A DNA stretch of 52,393 bases from Bryobacterales bacterium. Its GTDB lineage: Bacteria > Acidobacteriota > Terriglobia > Bryobacterales > Bryobacteraceae. Location: NCBI GenBank assembly GCA_947446025.1, contig CANFEY010000033.1, positions 1 through 52,393 of the forward strand. Direction: 5' to 3'. Positions 9,615-17,834 of the stretch are shown one piece after another. Under the pieces are notes generated by a model. The model did no database searches and was not told where the DNA came from. It was given only the letters and a program-made list of their open reading frames with translations. Position 1 is the first letter of the stretch, and the number at the start of each line of letters is the position of its first letter. Both the position numbers and the translations under genes were made by a program.

Positions 9615-9821
9615 CTACTTCAAGCGCTTCTCGGCTTCCTTCACCAACTCGTGCAACTCCGCGCCGCCTTGGGCTACGTAGGCGTGGAGCTGTTTGCGCA
9701 TGCGCGGCTCCCAGAAATCCTTGAGGTGTTTCGCGACGTGCCCGATCGCCTCTTCACGAGGGTAGGCGGAAAAATTCAGGGCGATCTGGTTCGCCATGTG
9801 AACCATGTTGTGAGATTCCAT
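9615..9821 (-). CDS. fdsD: NAD-linked formate dehydrogenase, delta subunit
   Basis: A 68-residue protein matching the FdsD family: MVHMANQIALNFSAYPREEA, then VAKHLKDFWEPRMRKQLHAYV and a helical end. FdsD is a small subunit found only with soluble molybdenum formate dehydrogenases of the FdsABG type, where it is needed for assembly or stability. It follows fdsA by 12 bases, which fixes its identity. The reading frame offers three close ATG codons; the first is used here, but the third (MANQIAL) is equally possible. Confidence 0.88.
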   Translation of the reverse strand: MESHNMVHMANQIALNFSAYPREEAIGHVAKHLKDFWEPRMRKQLHAYVAQGGAELHELVKEAEKRLK

Positions 9822-9833
9822 GCGTAGTGTGTG

Positions 9834-12692
9834 TTAGTCCCCAGCCACAGGCGAGCCGATGCGGGTGGTGAGCACGCGTTGCTCGCGGTAATGCTGCTGC
9901 CAATCCGATTCCTTCTTGGCGAGCCGCACTTCGACGGCGGTGACTTTGTATTCCGGGCAGTTCGTGGCCCAGTCTGAGAATTCGGTGGTGACCACGTTGG
10001 CTCCGCTCATCGCATGATGGAACGTGGTGTAGACCACTCCCGGCTGCATGCGTTCGGAGATGCGCGCGTTCAGCGTGATTTCGCCGGCCCGGCTCTGGAT
10101 GCTCACCAGGTCGCCGTCGCGGATGCCGCGATGCTCGGCGTCGTGCGGATGCAGGTCGAGCTTGTCTTCGGCATGCCACACGTTGTTTTCCGTACGGCGC
10201 GTTTGCGCCCCCACGTTGTACTGCGACAAAATACGGCCGGTGGTGAGGATCAGCGGGAATTTCCCGGTCACGCGCTCGTCCGTGGGGACGAACTCGGTGA
10301 TGACAAAGTTGCCCTTGCCGCGCACGAAGCCGTTGATGTGCATGATGGGCGTACCTTCGGGAGCCGCGTCGTTGCACGGCCACTGCACGCTGCCCATTTC
10401 GTCGAGCTTCTTGTAGGAAACACCCTTGAACGTCGGCGTCAGGCGCGCGATTTCGTCCATGATTTCGCTCGGATGGTTGTAGTGCATCGGATAGCCGAGC
10501 GCGTTGGACAGCGCCATGGTGATCTCCCAGTCGGCCATGCCGTTCTTGGGAGCCATCGCCTTGCGCACAGGGCTGATGCGGCGTTCCGCGTTGGTGAAGG
10601 TGCCGTCCTTTTCGAGGAAGCTGCAACCCGGCAGGAACACGTGCGCCCACATCGCGGTTTCGTTGAGGAACAAGTCCTGCACCACGACGCATTCCATGGA
10701 CCCGAGCGCCTTCTGCACGTGTTGCGTGTTCGGATCAGACTGCGAAATATCTTCGCCCTGGACGTAAATGCCCTTGAAGGTGCCCTCCACGGCGGCGTCA
10801 AACATGTTGGGGATGCGCAGGCCGGGTTCTTTCTCCAGCTTCACGCCCCAGGCGTGCTCGAACAGTTCGCGCGTCGCGTCGTCAGAGACGTGGCGGTAGC
10901 CGGGGTATTCGTGCGGGAAGCTGCCCATGTCGCAAGCGCCTTGCACGTTGTTCTGGCCGCGCAGAGGATTCACGCCCACGCCCATGCGGCCGATCTGGCC
11001 GCACGCCATGGCTAGGTTCGCCATGCCCATGACCATCGTTGAACCTTGGCTGTGTTCGGTGACGCCCAGGCCGTAGTAGATGGCGGAGTTCGGACCCTTC
11101 GCGTACAGGCGGGCCGCGCCGCGAACCAATTCGGCGGGGACGCCTGTGGCGGATTCCATAGCCTCAGGCGAATTCTTCGGCAGTGCGATAAAGTCGCGCC
11201 ACTTGTTGAACGCCGCGTCGTCGCAGCGCTCCGCGATGTACTCGTCGGCAAGCAGGCCTTCAGTCACAATGACGTGCGCCAGGGAGTTGATCATCGCCAC
11301 GTTGGTGCCGGGGCGAAGCTGCAAGTGGAAGTCGGCCTTGATGTGCGCGGTCTTCACCAGGTCGATCTCGCGCGGGTCAATCACGATCAGTTTCGCTCCC
11401 GCAATCAAGCGGCTCTTCATCGACGATGCGAACACCGGATGCGCGTCCGTCGGGTTGGCTCCGATGACCAGCATGACGTCGGTGTCATAGACCGAATCGA
11501 ATGTCTGCGTTCCGGCCGACGTGCCGAGCGTAGTTTTTAAGCCGTAGCCAGTGGGGCTGTGGCAGACACGGGCGCAGGTGTCGGTGTTGTTGTTGCCGAA
11601 GCCAGCGCGGATCAGCTTCTGGACCAGGTAGGTCTCTTCGTTGGTGCAGCGCGATGAGGTGATGCCGCCTACGGAGTCCTTGCCGTACTTGGCCTGGATG
11701 CGCTTGAACTCGCTTGCCGCGTGCTGGATGGCCTCATCCCAGGAAACTTCTTTCCAAGGATCAGTGATCTTGGCGCGGATCATCGGGTTCAGAATGCGGT
11801 CCTTGTGCGTGGTGTAGCCCCACGCAAAGCGTCCCTTCACGCAAGAGTGACCGTGATTCGCGCCGCCGTCCTTGTAAGGAACCATGCGGACCACTTCGCT
11901 ACCCTGCATTTCCGCCTTGAAACTGCAGCCGACGCCGCAGTAAGCGCACGTGGTGATCACGCTATGTTCGCCTTGGCCTTTTTCGAGGACCGACTTTTCG
12001 ATCAACGTCGCCGTAGGACACGCCTGCACGCAAGCTCCGCACGAAACGCACTCGGAATCGAGGAAGTCCATGCCGCCAGCCGAGACCATCGAATCAAAGC
12101 CGCGGCCTTGAATCGTCAGCGCGAACGTTCCCTGCACTTCTTCGCAAGCCCGAACGCAGCGCGAACACGCGATGCACTTGGCCGGTTCAAACGAGAAATA
12201 CGGATTGGAGTTATCCTTGTCAACGAAGCGTGCCGACTGCTTGTTGAAGTGGTTGTCGCCGTCGTAGCCGTAGCGCACGTCGCGCAGGCCGACCACGCCA
12301 GCCATGTCCTGCAATTCGCAGTTGCCGTTAGCACCGCACGTCAGGCAATCCAGCGGATGGTCACTGATATACAGCTCCATCACGCCCTTGCGCAATTTCG
12401 CCAGCTTGGGCGACTGCGTCTTCACCTTCATGCCCGGCTCGGCCAGCGTGGTGCAGGACGCGGGTGTGCCGCGGCGGCCTTCCACTTCCACCAAACACAA
12501 GCGGCAGGATCCGAACGCGTCCATGCTGTCCGTCGCGCACAGCTTCGGAACGCTCACGCCGGCTTCCACGGCGGCGCGCATCAGTGAAGTGCCAGCCGGT
12601 ACCGTGACGGACTTCCCGTCAATATCCAGCGTGACTAGCTGCTGGCTGCGGCTGGCCGGGGTTCCGTAATCAATCTCATGCAGCAGTGCCAT
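9834..12692 (-). CDS. fdsA: NAD-linked formate dehydrogenase, alpha (molybdenum) subunit
   Basis: A 952-residue catalytic subunit that oxidises formate to CO2 in the cytoplasm. Domains in order: N-terminal [2Fe-2S] ferredoxin fold (GSCRLCLVEV), the His-Cys [4Fe-4S] segment HPLDCLTCGANGNC, two [4Fe-4S] clusters (CIACSRCVRACEE and CVSCGACVQACPTA), the proximal cluster CAYCGVGC, then the molybdopterin domains. The active-site residue is a cysteine (ARVCHSPTGYG, about residue 376), not selenocysteine. The ATG lies inside the end of fdsB (17-base overlap) and has a strong AAGGAGG, so translation is coupled. The C-terminal molybdopterin dinucleotide-binding domain is complete (ILTTGRILSQYN). Confidence 0.95.
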   Translation of the reverse strand: MALLHEIDYGTPASRSQQLVTLDIDGKSVTVPAGTSLMRAAVEAGVSVPKLCATDSMDAFGSCRLCLVEVEGRRGTPASCTTLAEPGMKVKTQSPKLAKLRKGVMELYISDHPLDCLTCGANGNCELQDMAGVVGLRDVRYGYDGDNHFNKQSARFVDKDNSNPYFSFEPAKCIACSRCVRACEEVQGTFALTIQGRGFDSMVSAGGMDFLDSECVSCGACVQACPTATLIEKSVLEKGQGEHSVITTCAYCGVGCSFKAEMQGSEVVRMVPYKDGGANHGHSCVKGRFAWGYTTHKDRILNPMIRAKITDPWKEVSWDEAIQHAASEFKRIQAKYGKDSVGGITSSRCTNEETYLVQKLIRAGFGNNNTDTCARVCHSPTGYGLKTTLGTSAGTQTFDSVYDTDVMLVIGANPTDAHPVFASSMKSRLIAGAKLIVIDPREIDLVKTAHIKADFHLQLRPGTNVAMINSLAHVIVTEGLLADEYIAERCDDAAFNKWRDFIALPKNSPEAMESATGVPAELVRGAARLYAKGPNSAIYYGLGVTEHSQGSTMVMGMANLAMACGQIGRMGVGVNPLRGQNNVQGACDMGSFPHEYPGYRHVSDDATRELFEHAWGVKLEKEPGLRIPNMFDAAVEGTFKGIYVQGEDISQSDPNTQHVQKALGSMECVVVQDLFLNETAMWAHVFLPGCSFLEKDGTFTNAERRISPVRKAMAPKNGMADWEITMALSNALGYPMHYNHPSEIMDEIARLTPTFKGVSYKKLDEMGSVQWPCNDAAPEGTPIMHINGFVRGKGNFVITEFVPTDERVTGKFPLILTTGRILSQYNVGAQTRRTENNVWHAEDKLDLHPHDAEHRGIRDGDLVSIQSRAGEITLNARISERMQPGVVYTTFHHAMSGANVVTTEFSDWATNCPEYKVTAVEVRLAKKESDWQQHYREQRVLTTRIGSPVAGD

Positions 12693-14211
12693 GGAAATCC
12701 TCCTTGAAGTGTTCGACCGCGCTCAGCACCGGGTACGGCGTTAGGCCGCCCAGGGCACACAGGGAACCGTCGAGCATCACTTCACACAAATCGTTTAGAA
12801 CTTCTAAATTCTTCTTGCGGTCTTGATTGGCGATGATCCGGTCGATCACCTCCACGCCGCGCGTCGAGCCGATGCGGCAGGGCGTACACTTGCCGCAGCT
12901 TTCGATGGCGCAGAACTCCATCGCGAAGCGGGCTTGCTTGGCCAAATCCACGGTCTCGTCGAACACCACCACGCCGCCGTGGCCCACCAGACCCTTTTTC
13001 GCCGCGAACGCTTCGTAATCAAGCGGCGTATCCAGCAGCGAGTCCGGGAAGTAAGCTCCCAGCGGCCCGCCGACCTGCACCGCACGGAACTTCTTGCCCG
13101 TCGCCGTGCCGCCGCCGAAATCGTAAATCGCCTGACGCAGCGTGAGGCCGAAGGCTTTCTCCACCAGCCCGCCCTGCTTGATGTTGCCCGCAAGCTGAAT
13201 CGTGAGCGTGCCGCGCGACCGGCCCATACCGAAGTCCTTGTAATACGCCGCGCCCTTGTCGATGATGATTGGCACAGTGGCCAGTGAGATCACGTTGTTC
13301 ACGACCGTCGGCTTACCGAACAGTCCTTCGATTGCCGGCAGGGGAGGCTTCGGGCGGATCTGCCCGCGCTTGCCTTCCAGGCTTTCCAGCAGCGACGTTT
13401 CCTCGCCGCAAATGTAGGCACCCGCGCCCAGACGGACTTCCAGGTCAAAATGCTTGCCGCTACCGGCAGCGTTTGCCCCCAAGTAGCCCTTCTCGTAGCC
13501 AATCGCAATGGCGCGTTGCAGCGTCTTGAACGCGTGCGGGTATTCCGAGCGGCAATAAATGTAGCCACTGGTGGCACCCACGGCGAACCCGGCAATCGTC
13601 ATGCCCTCAATGAGCACAAAAGGATCGCCTTCCATGATCATCCGGTCCGCGAACGTGCCGCTATCGCCCTCGTCCGCATTGCAGACGATGTATTTCTGAT
13701 CTGCAGGAGCCCCGAGAACCGTCTTCCACTTGATGCCCGTCGGGAAGCCCGCTCCGCCGCGTCCACGCAGACCGGAATTCGTGACTTCTTCAATAATCTG
13801 CTCGGGCTTCAGCTTTAGCGCATTCTGCAGACCCTTGTAACCGTCCCGGCTGATGTAATCCGCCAGCGACAGCGGATCAATAATCCCACAGCGCGCGAAT
13901 GTGAGCCGTTCCTGATTCTTCAGGTACGGAATCTCTTCCGTCAGTCCCAAGCACAAAGGGTGAGCCTTGCCATCCAGAAAACCAGCATCGAACAAGCTCG
14001 CCACGGATTCCACCGTAACCGGACCATAAGCCACGCGGCCCTTGGCCGTCTCCACTTCCACCAGCGGCTCCAGCCAGAACAGGCCGCGTGATCCGTTACG
14101 GACCACCGTCGCATCCAACCGTCGAGTGGCGATTTGTTCAGAGATGGCGCGCGCGACGGCATCCGCTCCCACGCTCAGAGCCGCCATGTCGCAAGGTACA
14201 AAAAGTTTCAT
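12676..14211 (-). CDS. fdsB: NAD-linked formate dehydrogenase, beta (FMN, NAD) subunit
   Basis: A 511-residue NuoF-like subunit that passes electrons from FdsA to NAD through FMN. An N-terminal region of about 100 residues precedes the flavin domain. Visible motifs are the FMN/NAD glycine-rich loop GLRGRGGAGFPTGIKW, the NADEGDSGTFADR segment, GAYICGEETSLLESLEGKRG, and the [4Fe-4S] motif ESCGKCTPCRIG with the fourth cysteine in SLCALGG. It overlaps fdsG by 4 bases (ATGA) and fdsA by 17. The arrangement G-B-A-D equals the order in Cupriavidus-type fds operons. Confidence 0.94.
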   Translation of the reverse strand: MKLFVPCDMAALSVGADAVARAISEQIATRRLDATVVRNGSRGLFWLEPLVEVETAKGRVAYGPVTVESVASLFDAGFLDGKAHPLCLGLTEEIPYLKNQERLTFARCGIIDPLSLADYISRDGYKGLQNALKLKPEQIIEEVTNSGLRGRGGAGFPTGIKWKTVLGAPADQKYIVCNADEGDSGTFADRMIMEGDPFVLIEGMTIAGFAVGATSGYIYCRSEYPHAFKTLQRAIAIGYEKGYLGANAAGSGKHFDLEVRLGAGAYICGEETSLLESLEGKRGQIRPKPPLPAIEGLFGKPTVVNNVISLATVPIIIDKGAAYYKDFGMGRSRGTLTIQLAGNIKQGGLVEKAFGLTLRQAIYDFGGGTATGKKFRAVQVGGPLGAYFPDSLLDTPLDYEAFAAKKGLVGHGGVVVFDETVDLAKQARFAMEFCAIESCGKCTPCRIGSTRGVEVIDRIIANQDRKKNLEVLNDLCEVMLDGSLCALGGLTPYPVLSAVEHFKEDFHGTAA

Positions 14212-14678
14212 GCGCGTCTCCGTGCGTCGTCGATCAGAAAGTCCGCCACCTGCGCCGACACACGACCGTAAGGCTTCCCATCAAGCAACACCGCGGGCGA
14301 AAGCGAGCAGTTGCCCAAGCAATACACCGCGTCCAGCGTAAACGTCCCGTCCGCCGTGGTCTCCCCGAGCTTCGCGCCCAGCTTCTTCTCCACGTGACCG
14401 ATCACCGCATCGCAGCCCATCGATTGGCAAGATTCCGCCCGGCACATCTTCAGCACGTGCCTCCCCGGCGGATGATGCCGGAAATCGTGATAAAAACTGA
14501 TCGTCCCGTGGACGTCAGCTTTCGAAAGGTTTAGGGCGTCCGCGATGGCCGGCACCACGGAAGGGTCGACATAGCCGAACTCCTCCTGTAAGGCGTGCAG
14601 AATCGGCAAAAGGGCTCCCGGCATGTTTTTGCGCTGTTCCACAAGGGAGACAGCACGCTCATTATCCCAAGCTTGCAT
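14208..14678 (-). CDS. fdsG: NAD-linked formate dehydrogenase, gamma subunit
   Basis: A 156-residue NuoE-like thioredoxin-fold [2Fe-2S] subunit. The four cluster cysteines are seen in CRAESC and CLGNC, with the family signatures ALQEEFGYVD and GTISFYHDFR. It is the first gene of fdsGBAD. Upstream, between this start and the divergent DinB gene, are only 27 bases, with TAGAAT on the minus strand about 17 bases before the ATG as a likely -10 element, so the leader would be very short. No fdsC (sulfur transfer chaperone) or Mo-cofactor gene is next to it. Confidence 0.93.
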   Translation of the reverse strand: MQAWDNERAVSLVEQRKNMPGALLPILHALQEEFGYVDPSVVPAIADALNLSKADVHGTISFYHDFRHHPPGRHVLKMCRAESCQSMGCDAVIGHVEKKLGAKLGETTADGTFTLDAVYCLGNCSLSPAVLLDGKPYGRVSAQVADFLIDDARRRA

Positions 14679-14705
14679 ACTATTGAATCTACTATTCTAG
14701 CAGGT

Positions 14706-15296
14706 ATGCGCTATCGTTTCCTGGCCGAGACGTACCAAACTGAGAGGCTTAAAGTACTGAGCGTTTGGAGCATGTTCCACGACGCCGATCTGGAGGTCCG
14801 CCCCCACCCCACCGACCCGCGCGGCCGCAGCGTTCGCGAGCAGATGGTCCACCAGTGTGTCAGCGAGAATTTGTGGTTTAAGGGCATGCTCGGGATCGAC
14901 GTGGCGGCTTCGCCCTTGCCTGCTGAAGAAACCCGACGGGGTTTCATCGAGCGCTACGCCGAAGACTCAGCGAAGCGCCTCGACGTTCTGCTGTCATACA
15001 ACGACGCCTGGTGGGAGGCGGAAGCGTCTTTCTTCAATCAACCCCGCCCCCGCACCTGGATCTTCGTCCGCCGCATCGCGCACACCTCGCACCACAGGGG
15101 GCAACAAATGGCGATGCTCAGAATGCTCGGGCGCGACGTGCACTCGAATTACGGGCCCACGGCGGATACCGGCGGCCTGATGGCGAACCAAGCTCCCGTG
15201 ATCTACGCCTTTGAAGATGAAGCCTCTCTGCTGGCGGGCGGAGCGAAGCGTCCGCTGCCGGGGCCGGGAGAAAAGGCTCCGACGGAAAGGCCGTGA
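14706..15296 (+). CDS. DinB family protein
   Basis: A 196-residue protein. The ATG at 14706 starts a four-helix DinB-like domain: VLSVWSMFHDADLEVRP, REQMVHQCVSENLWFK, and RRIAHTSHHRGQQMAMLRMLGRD. The last motif has the histidines (HTSHHRGQ) that bind metal in the DinB/YfiT-like superfamily; an N-terminal histidine is also present (MFHDAD). Such proteins may act as thiol-dependent transferases, but the substrate is unknown. The C-terminal 40 residues are proline and glycine rich and probably unstructured. It is divergent from fdsG. Confidence 0.82.
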   Translation: MRYRFLAETYQTERLKVLSVWSMFHDADLEVRPHPTDPRGRSVREQMVHQCVSENLWFKGMLGIDVAASPLPAEETRRGFIERYAEDSAKRLDVLLSYNDAWWEAEASFFNQPRPRTWIFVRRIAHTSHHRGQQMAMLRMLGRDVHSNYGPTADTGGLMANQAPVIYAFEDEASLLAGGAKRPLPGPGEKAPTERP

Positions 15297-15308
15297 TGCG
15301 CGTACAGC

Positions 15309-15515
15309 CTACTTCTTATTCGGCGTCGCGAAAGAAATCAGGTCAAAGAAGGTGAACGCAGTGGATTCCTGCTTCCGCTGAGGCGCTCCCGCGGTCACTT
15401 GGACATCGGCTTGGCCATTGGGCCAATCTTTCATCGAAGGCACAGGTCCTCCTGTGTCCTCGAAGAGTACGTCGCTCAGAAGTTCGATGGCGTCCATCCC
15501 GCTTTTTTTCTTCAC
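15309..15515 (-). CDS. Small hypothetical protein
   Basis: A 68-residue reading frame, unrecognised. It begins MKKKSGMDAIELLSDVLFEDTGG, has a polar middle part, and ends with FTFFDLISFATPNKK. There is no signal peptide or clear membrane segment. It starts 14 bases after the universal stress protein gene on the same strand, so it is probably the third gene of the sulP-usp unit. Confidence 0.55.
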   Translation of the reverse strand: MKKKSGMDAIELLSDVLFEDTGGPVPSMKDWPNGQADVQVTAGAPQRKQESTAFTFFDLISFATPNKK

Positions 15516-15529
15516 TGCATTTCCTCCAA

Positions 15530-16351
15530 TTAGTTCGCGGCCAGCGCGGCTTCGGGATTGCGCAATTTCTCCCGGATGGCGCCCAGTAGGCTCAAATGAC
15601 CGGGTTGCTTGACAGCCAGCACCGGACAGGACACCAGTTGCATCAAGTGCTCGGTTACACTGCCCAGCAGGATCAGCGCGGCACTGCTCCGGCCGCGGGT
15701 GCCCACAACCATAAGAGATGCCTTTTCGCGCTTGGCCACCTGTGCGATGGTGGACGCGATGTCTGCGCCCTCGATGCGGTGCGCCGGGGAAAAGCCCGTG
15801 TGATCGACGGCGATGACGGAGCGGTTCAACGGCTCCACCATGCAGCGGCCCACCGGACTGCGGCCTGTGGCGGCTTCGATGAAGCTCTGCAACTGGTTTA
15901 GCATCTTGTCCGGTTCGTCTTTCCAGTCAAGCCAGAGTTCATCGGTGCATTCCACAGCGACCGCTCTCCAGTCTCCGCCGGTCTTGTCCGCCAAGCGGAT
16001 CGCACAGCGCGCGGCCTCGGCGGAAGAGTCCGAAAAATCCACGGGCACCAGGATCTTGTCGAAGGACAGCGCCATGCCGTCCGGGACCATCAATACCGGG
16101 CAGGGCGCGAGCATTGCAGCGCGGCTGGCAAGGGCGTGGGTTTTCCCGCCCATCAGCAGCAGGTCCGCCCGCGTATCCGCGGCGTGGTTCAGTAACTCGT
16201 CCAGCAGGCCGGTTTGCCGCCCATCGACGTGGAACGTGTCGACTTCGGCGCACGCTTCCAGCGCCTTCATTTGGCCCGCTGCCGTCAGCACTCCGCTCGA
16301 TGCGTCGCCTGTGGCGGCCAGGATTCTTTTGAACACCGCTGTAGTTTCCAT
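15530..16351 (-). CDS. Tandem-domain universal stress protein
   Basis: A 273-residue protein with two UspA-like halves. The first half is reduced and has lost much of the N-terminal strand, though it keeps ADLLLMGGKTHALASRAAMLAPCPVLMVP. The second half is complete: FDKILVPVDFSDSSAEAARCAI, then the ATP-binding loop VVGTRGRSSAALILLGSVTEHLMQLVSCPVL. The G-T-R-G-R-(9)-G-S motif of ATP-binding Usp proteins is present only in the second half. It lies 9 bases after the SulP transporter gene, so it may sense or regulate transport; fusions and pairs of SulP with Usp proteins are known. Confidence 0.86.
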   Translation of the reverse strand: METTAVFKRILAATGDASSGVLTAAGQMKALEACAEVDTFHVDGRQTGLLDELLNHAADTRADLLLMGGKTHALASRAAMLAPCPVLMVPDGMALSFDKILVPVDFSDSSAEAARCAIRLADKTGGDWRAVAVECTDELWLDWKDEPDKMLNQLQSFIEAATGRSPVGRCMVEPLNRSVIAVDHTGFSPAHRIEGADIASTIAQVAKREKASLMVVGTRGRSSAALILLGSVTEHLMQLVSCPVLAVKQPGHLSLLGAIREKLRNPEAALAAN

Positions 16352-16360
16352 GAAGGCTTC

Positions 16361-17716
16361 TTACGCGGCGACTTCCTGCTCGACATTGGAGGCGACCGGC
16401 TCGGTTTCCGGAGTCTCCCCCATCCTCGTGCCCGGGGCTTCAAAGAAGCGCCGCAGCAGGGCGTAAATCACCATGCCGGAAAGCACGCCCGTAAGGAAGT
16501 CGGTCAAGGGAACCAGGATCGCTGTATAGATCATCAAGAATGCGTGGAAACGGTTGCCTGCCAACACCTTCTTGATCTCCGGCACCTTCATCATGTTGCT
16601 GGCCACCCACAGCATCACCCCGCCGATGCAGGCCATGGGAACCAGTTCCAGATACTGCGTCATGAAAAGCACCATGCCGACTTTCGCGACGGCCTTGAAG
16701 TATCCGGCCAGCGGCGTGACCGCGCCGGCTTTGATGCTGGTGGCGGTGCGCGCAAGTGCTCCGGTGCACGGGAACCCGTTGACCATGGGGACGATAATCT
16801 GCACCAGACCCTGGCCCCAGAATTCACGGTCCGGGTTGAACAGGGTCTTCTTGTTACCCGCCAACCGGTCCGCCATCGTCGAGCAAAGCAGGCTCTCAAC
16901 ACCCGAAACAAAAACCACGGCGAATACGAAGTAGGCCAGGTCCAGCAACATCTCCCCGGTTACCGGTGGGAGTGAGGGCGGCGTGAAAACGAAGAAATTG
17001 GTCGGGATCGAGCCATAGCGGCTTTGGATATGGTCGAGTCCGGCGGTGGACCATGCGGTTGCCGTGATCAGGGTTCCCATGCCCACCGTCAGCAGCAGGC
17101 CCGGAATGTAAATGGAAATCCGCTGGAAAAGCTTCGTCCCGATGAACACGAACAGCCCCAGCGCAACGGCGTAGAGGTTGACCTCGGGCAGCCTGGAGAG
17201 GATGTCTCCCAACTTGGGAATCAACTCCGAACTCGGCCCCGCCTTCATGCCGAAGACATCGTAGAGATAGGTGGCGGCGATGGTGATGCCGATGCCGACC
17301 GTGAAGCCGACGATGATGGAATTGGGCACGACCCTGCCGATCTTGCCCAGTCCGGCCAGACCCAGCATGCACAGGATGACGCCCGCGATTACAGAGGCCA
17401 GTACGAGGAATCCGTGGTCGTATTTGCTCATGGCCATGGCGATCACTGGGATGAATGCGGCGGTGGGTCCGTAAACCTGATACTTCGAGCCCCCGAAGGT
17501 CCGGCCCACCACACAGGCCATCGCGCCCGCGATCAGACCCTGTTCCGGTCTGAGTCCACTGGCCATGGCGAAACCCATCGCCATCGGGATCGCGGTCATG
17601 GCGGTCACTAACCCGGCGCTCAAGTCCCTGTACGCGACTGTCTTCCAGTTGTCCTTAGTGATGTCTTCGTAGCGGCTGTCCCAAAAGGTTAGAAAACTCG
17701 CGAGGCGTTTTAGCAT
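16361..17716 (-). CDS. SulP family anion transporter without STAS domain
   Basis: An inner membrane transporter of about 451 residues with ten or more hydrophobic helices. Family motifs are visible: YRDLSAGLVTAMTAIPMAMGFAMASGL, then VYGPTAAFIPV, and NPDREFWGQGLVQIIVPMVNGFPCTGALARTATSIKAGA. Members carry sulfate, bicarbonate or other anions; which one cannot be told. The usual C-terminal STAS domain is missing, as in a subgroup of SulP proteins, and the next gene encodes a Usp protein that may stand in as a regulator. I take the ATG at 17716; a TTG at 17755 would add 13 residues. Confidence 0.88.
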   Translation of the reverse strand: MLKRLASFLTFWDSRYEDITKDNWKTVAYRDLSAGLVTAMTAIPMAMGFAMASGLRPEQGLIAGAMACVVGRTFGGSKYQVYGPTAAFIPVIAMAMSKYDHGFLVLASVIAGVILCMLGLAGLGKIGRVVPNSIIVGFTVGIGITIAATYLYDVFGMKAGPSSELIPKLGDILSRLPEVNLYAVALGLFVFIGTKLFQRISIYIPGLLLTVGMGTLITATAWSTAGLDHIQSRYGSIPTNFFVFTPPSLPPVTGEMLLDLAYFVFAVVFVSGVESLLCSTMADRLAGNKKTLFNPDREFWGQGLVQIIVPMVNGFPCTGALARTATSIKAGAVTPLAGYFKAVAKVGMVLFMTQYLELVPMACIGGVMLWVASNMMKVPEIKKVLAGNRFHAFLMIYTAILVPLTDFLTGVLSGMVIYALLRRFFEAPGTRMGETPETEPVASNVEQEVAA

Positions 17717-17780
17717 GACACTATAAACAATGAGAGCGCCGAAGAGTGGATTCAATGCTCTACAGGCGGTTTGGGGGCTT

Positions 17781-17834
17781 CATCTACAAGTGATTCGTCG
17801 AGCTTATGATGGGAGTAGTATCGACTTGTAGATG
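17781..17834. promoter_or_regulatory. 11-bp perfect inverted repeat overlapping kinase start
   Basis: Left arm catctacaagt (17781-17791) and right arm acttgtagatg (17824-17834) are exact inverted copies 32 bases apart. The right arm includes the ATG (17832-17834) of the histidine kinase gene, and the whole element sits in the divergent space between sulP and the kinase. It could be a paired operator for the NarL-type regulator encoded downstream, or an RNA hairpin that hides the start codon. Confidence 0.5.

Noticed and set aside
9754-10692. Long ORFs in other frames over fdsA
   Set aside because: They are GC-rich shadow frames with no recognisable domain, while fdsA has all motifs.
11540-11580. 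Selenocysteine in FdsA
   Set aside because: The catalytic position is encoded by TGC (ARVCHSP), with no in-frame TGA there.
17717-17755. TTG start for the SulP transporter
   Set aside because: The extra 13 residues have no supporting ribosome site and the ATG at 17716 gives the usual start; it remains possible.
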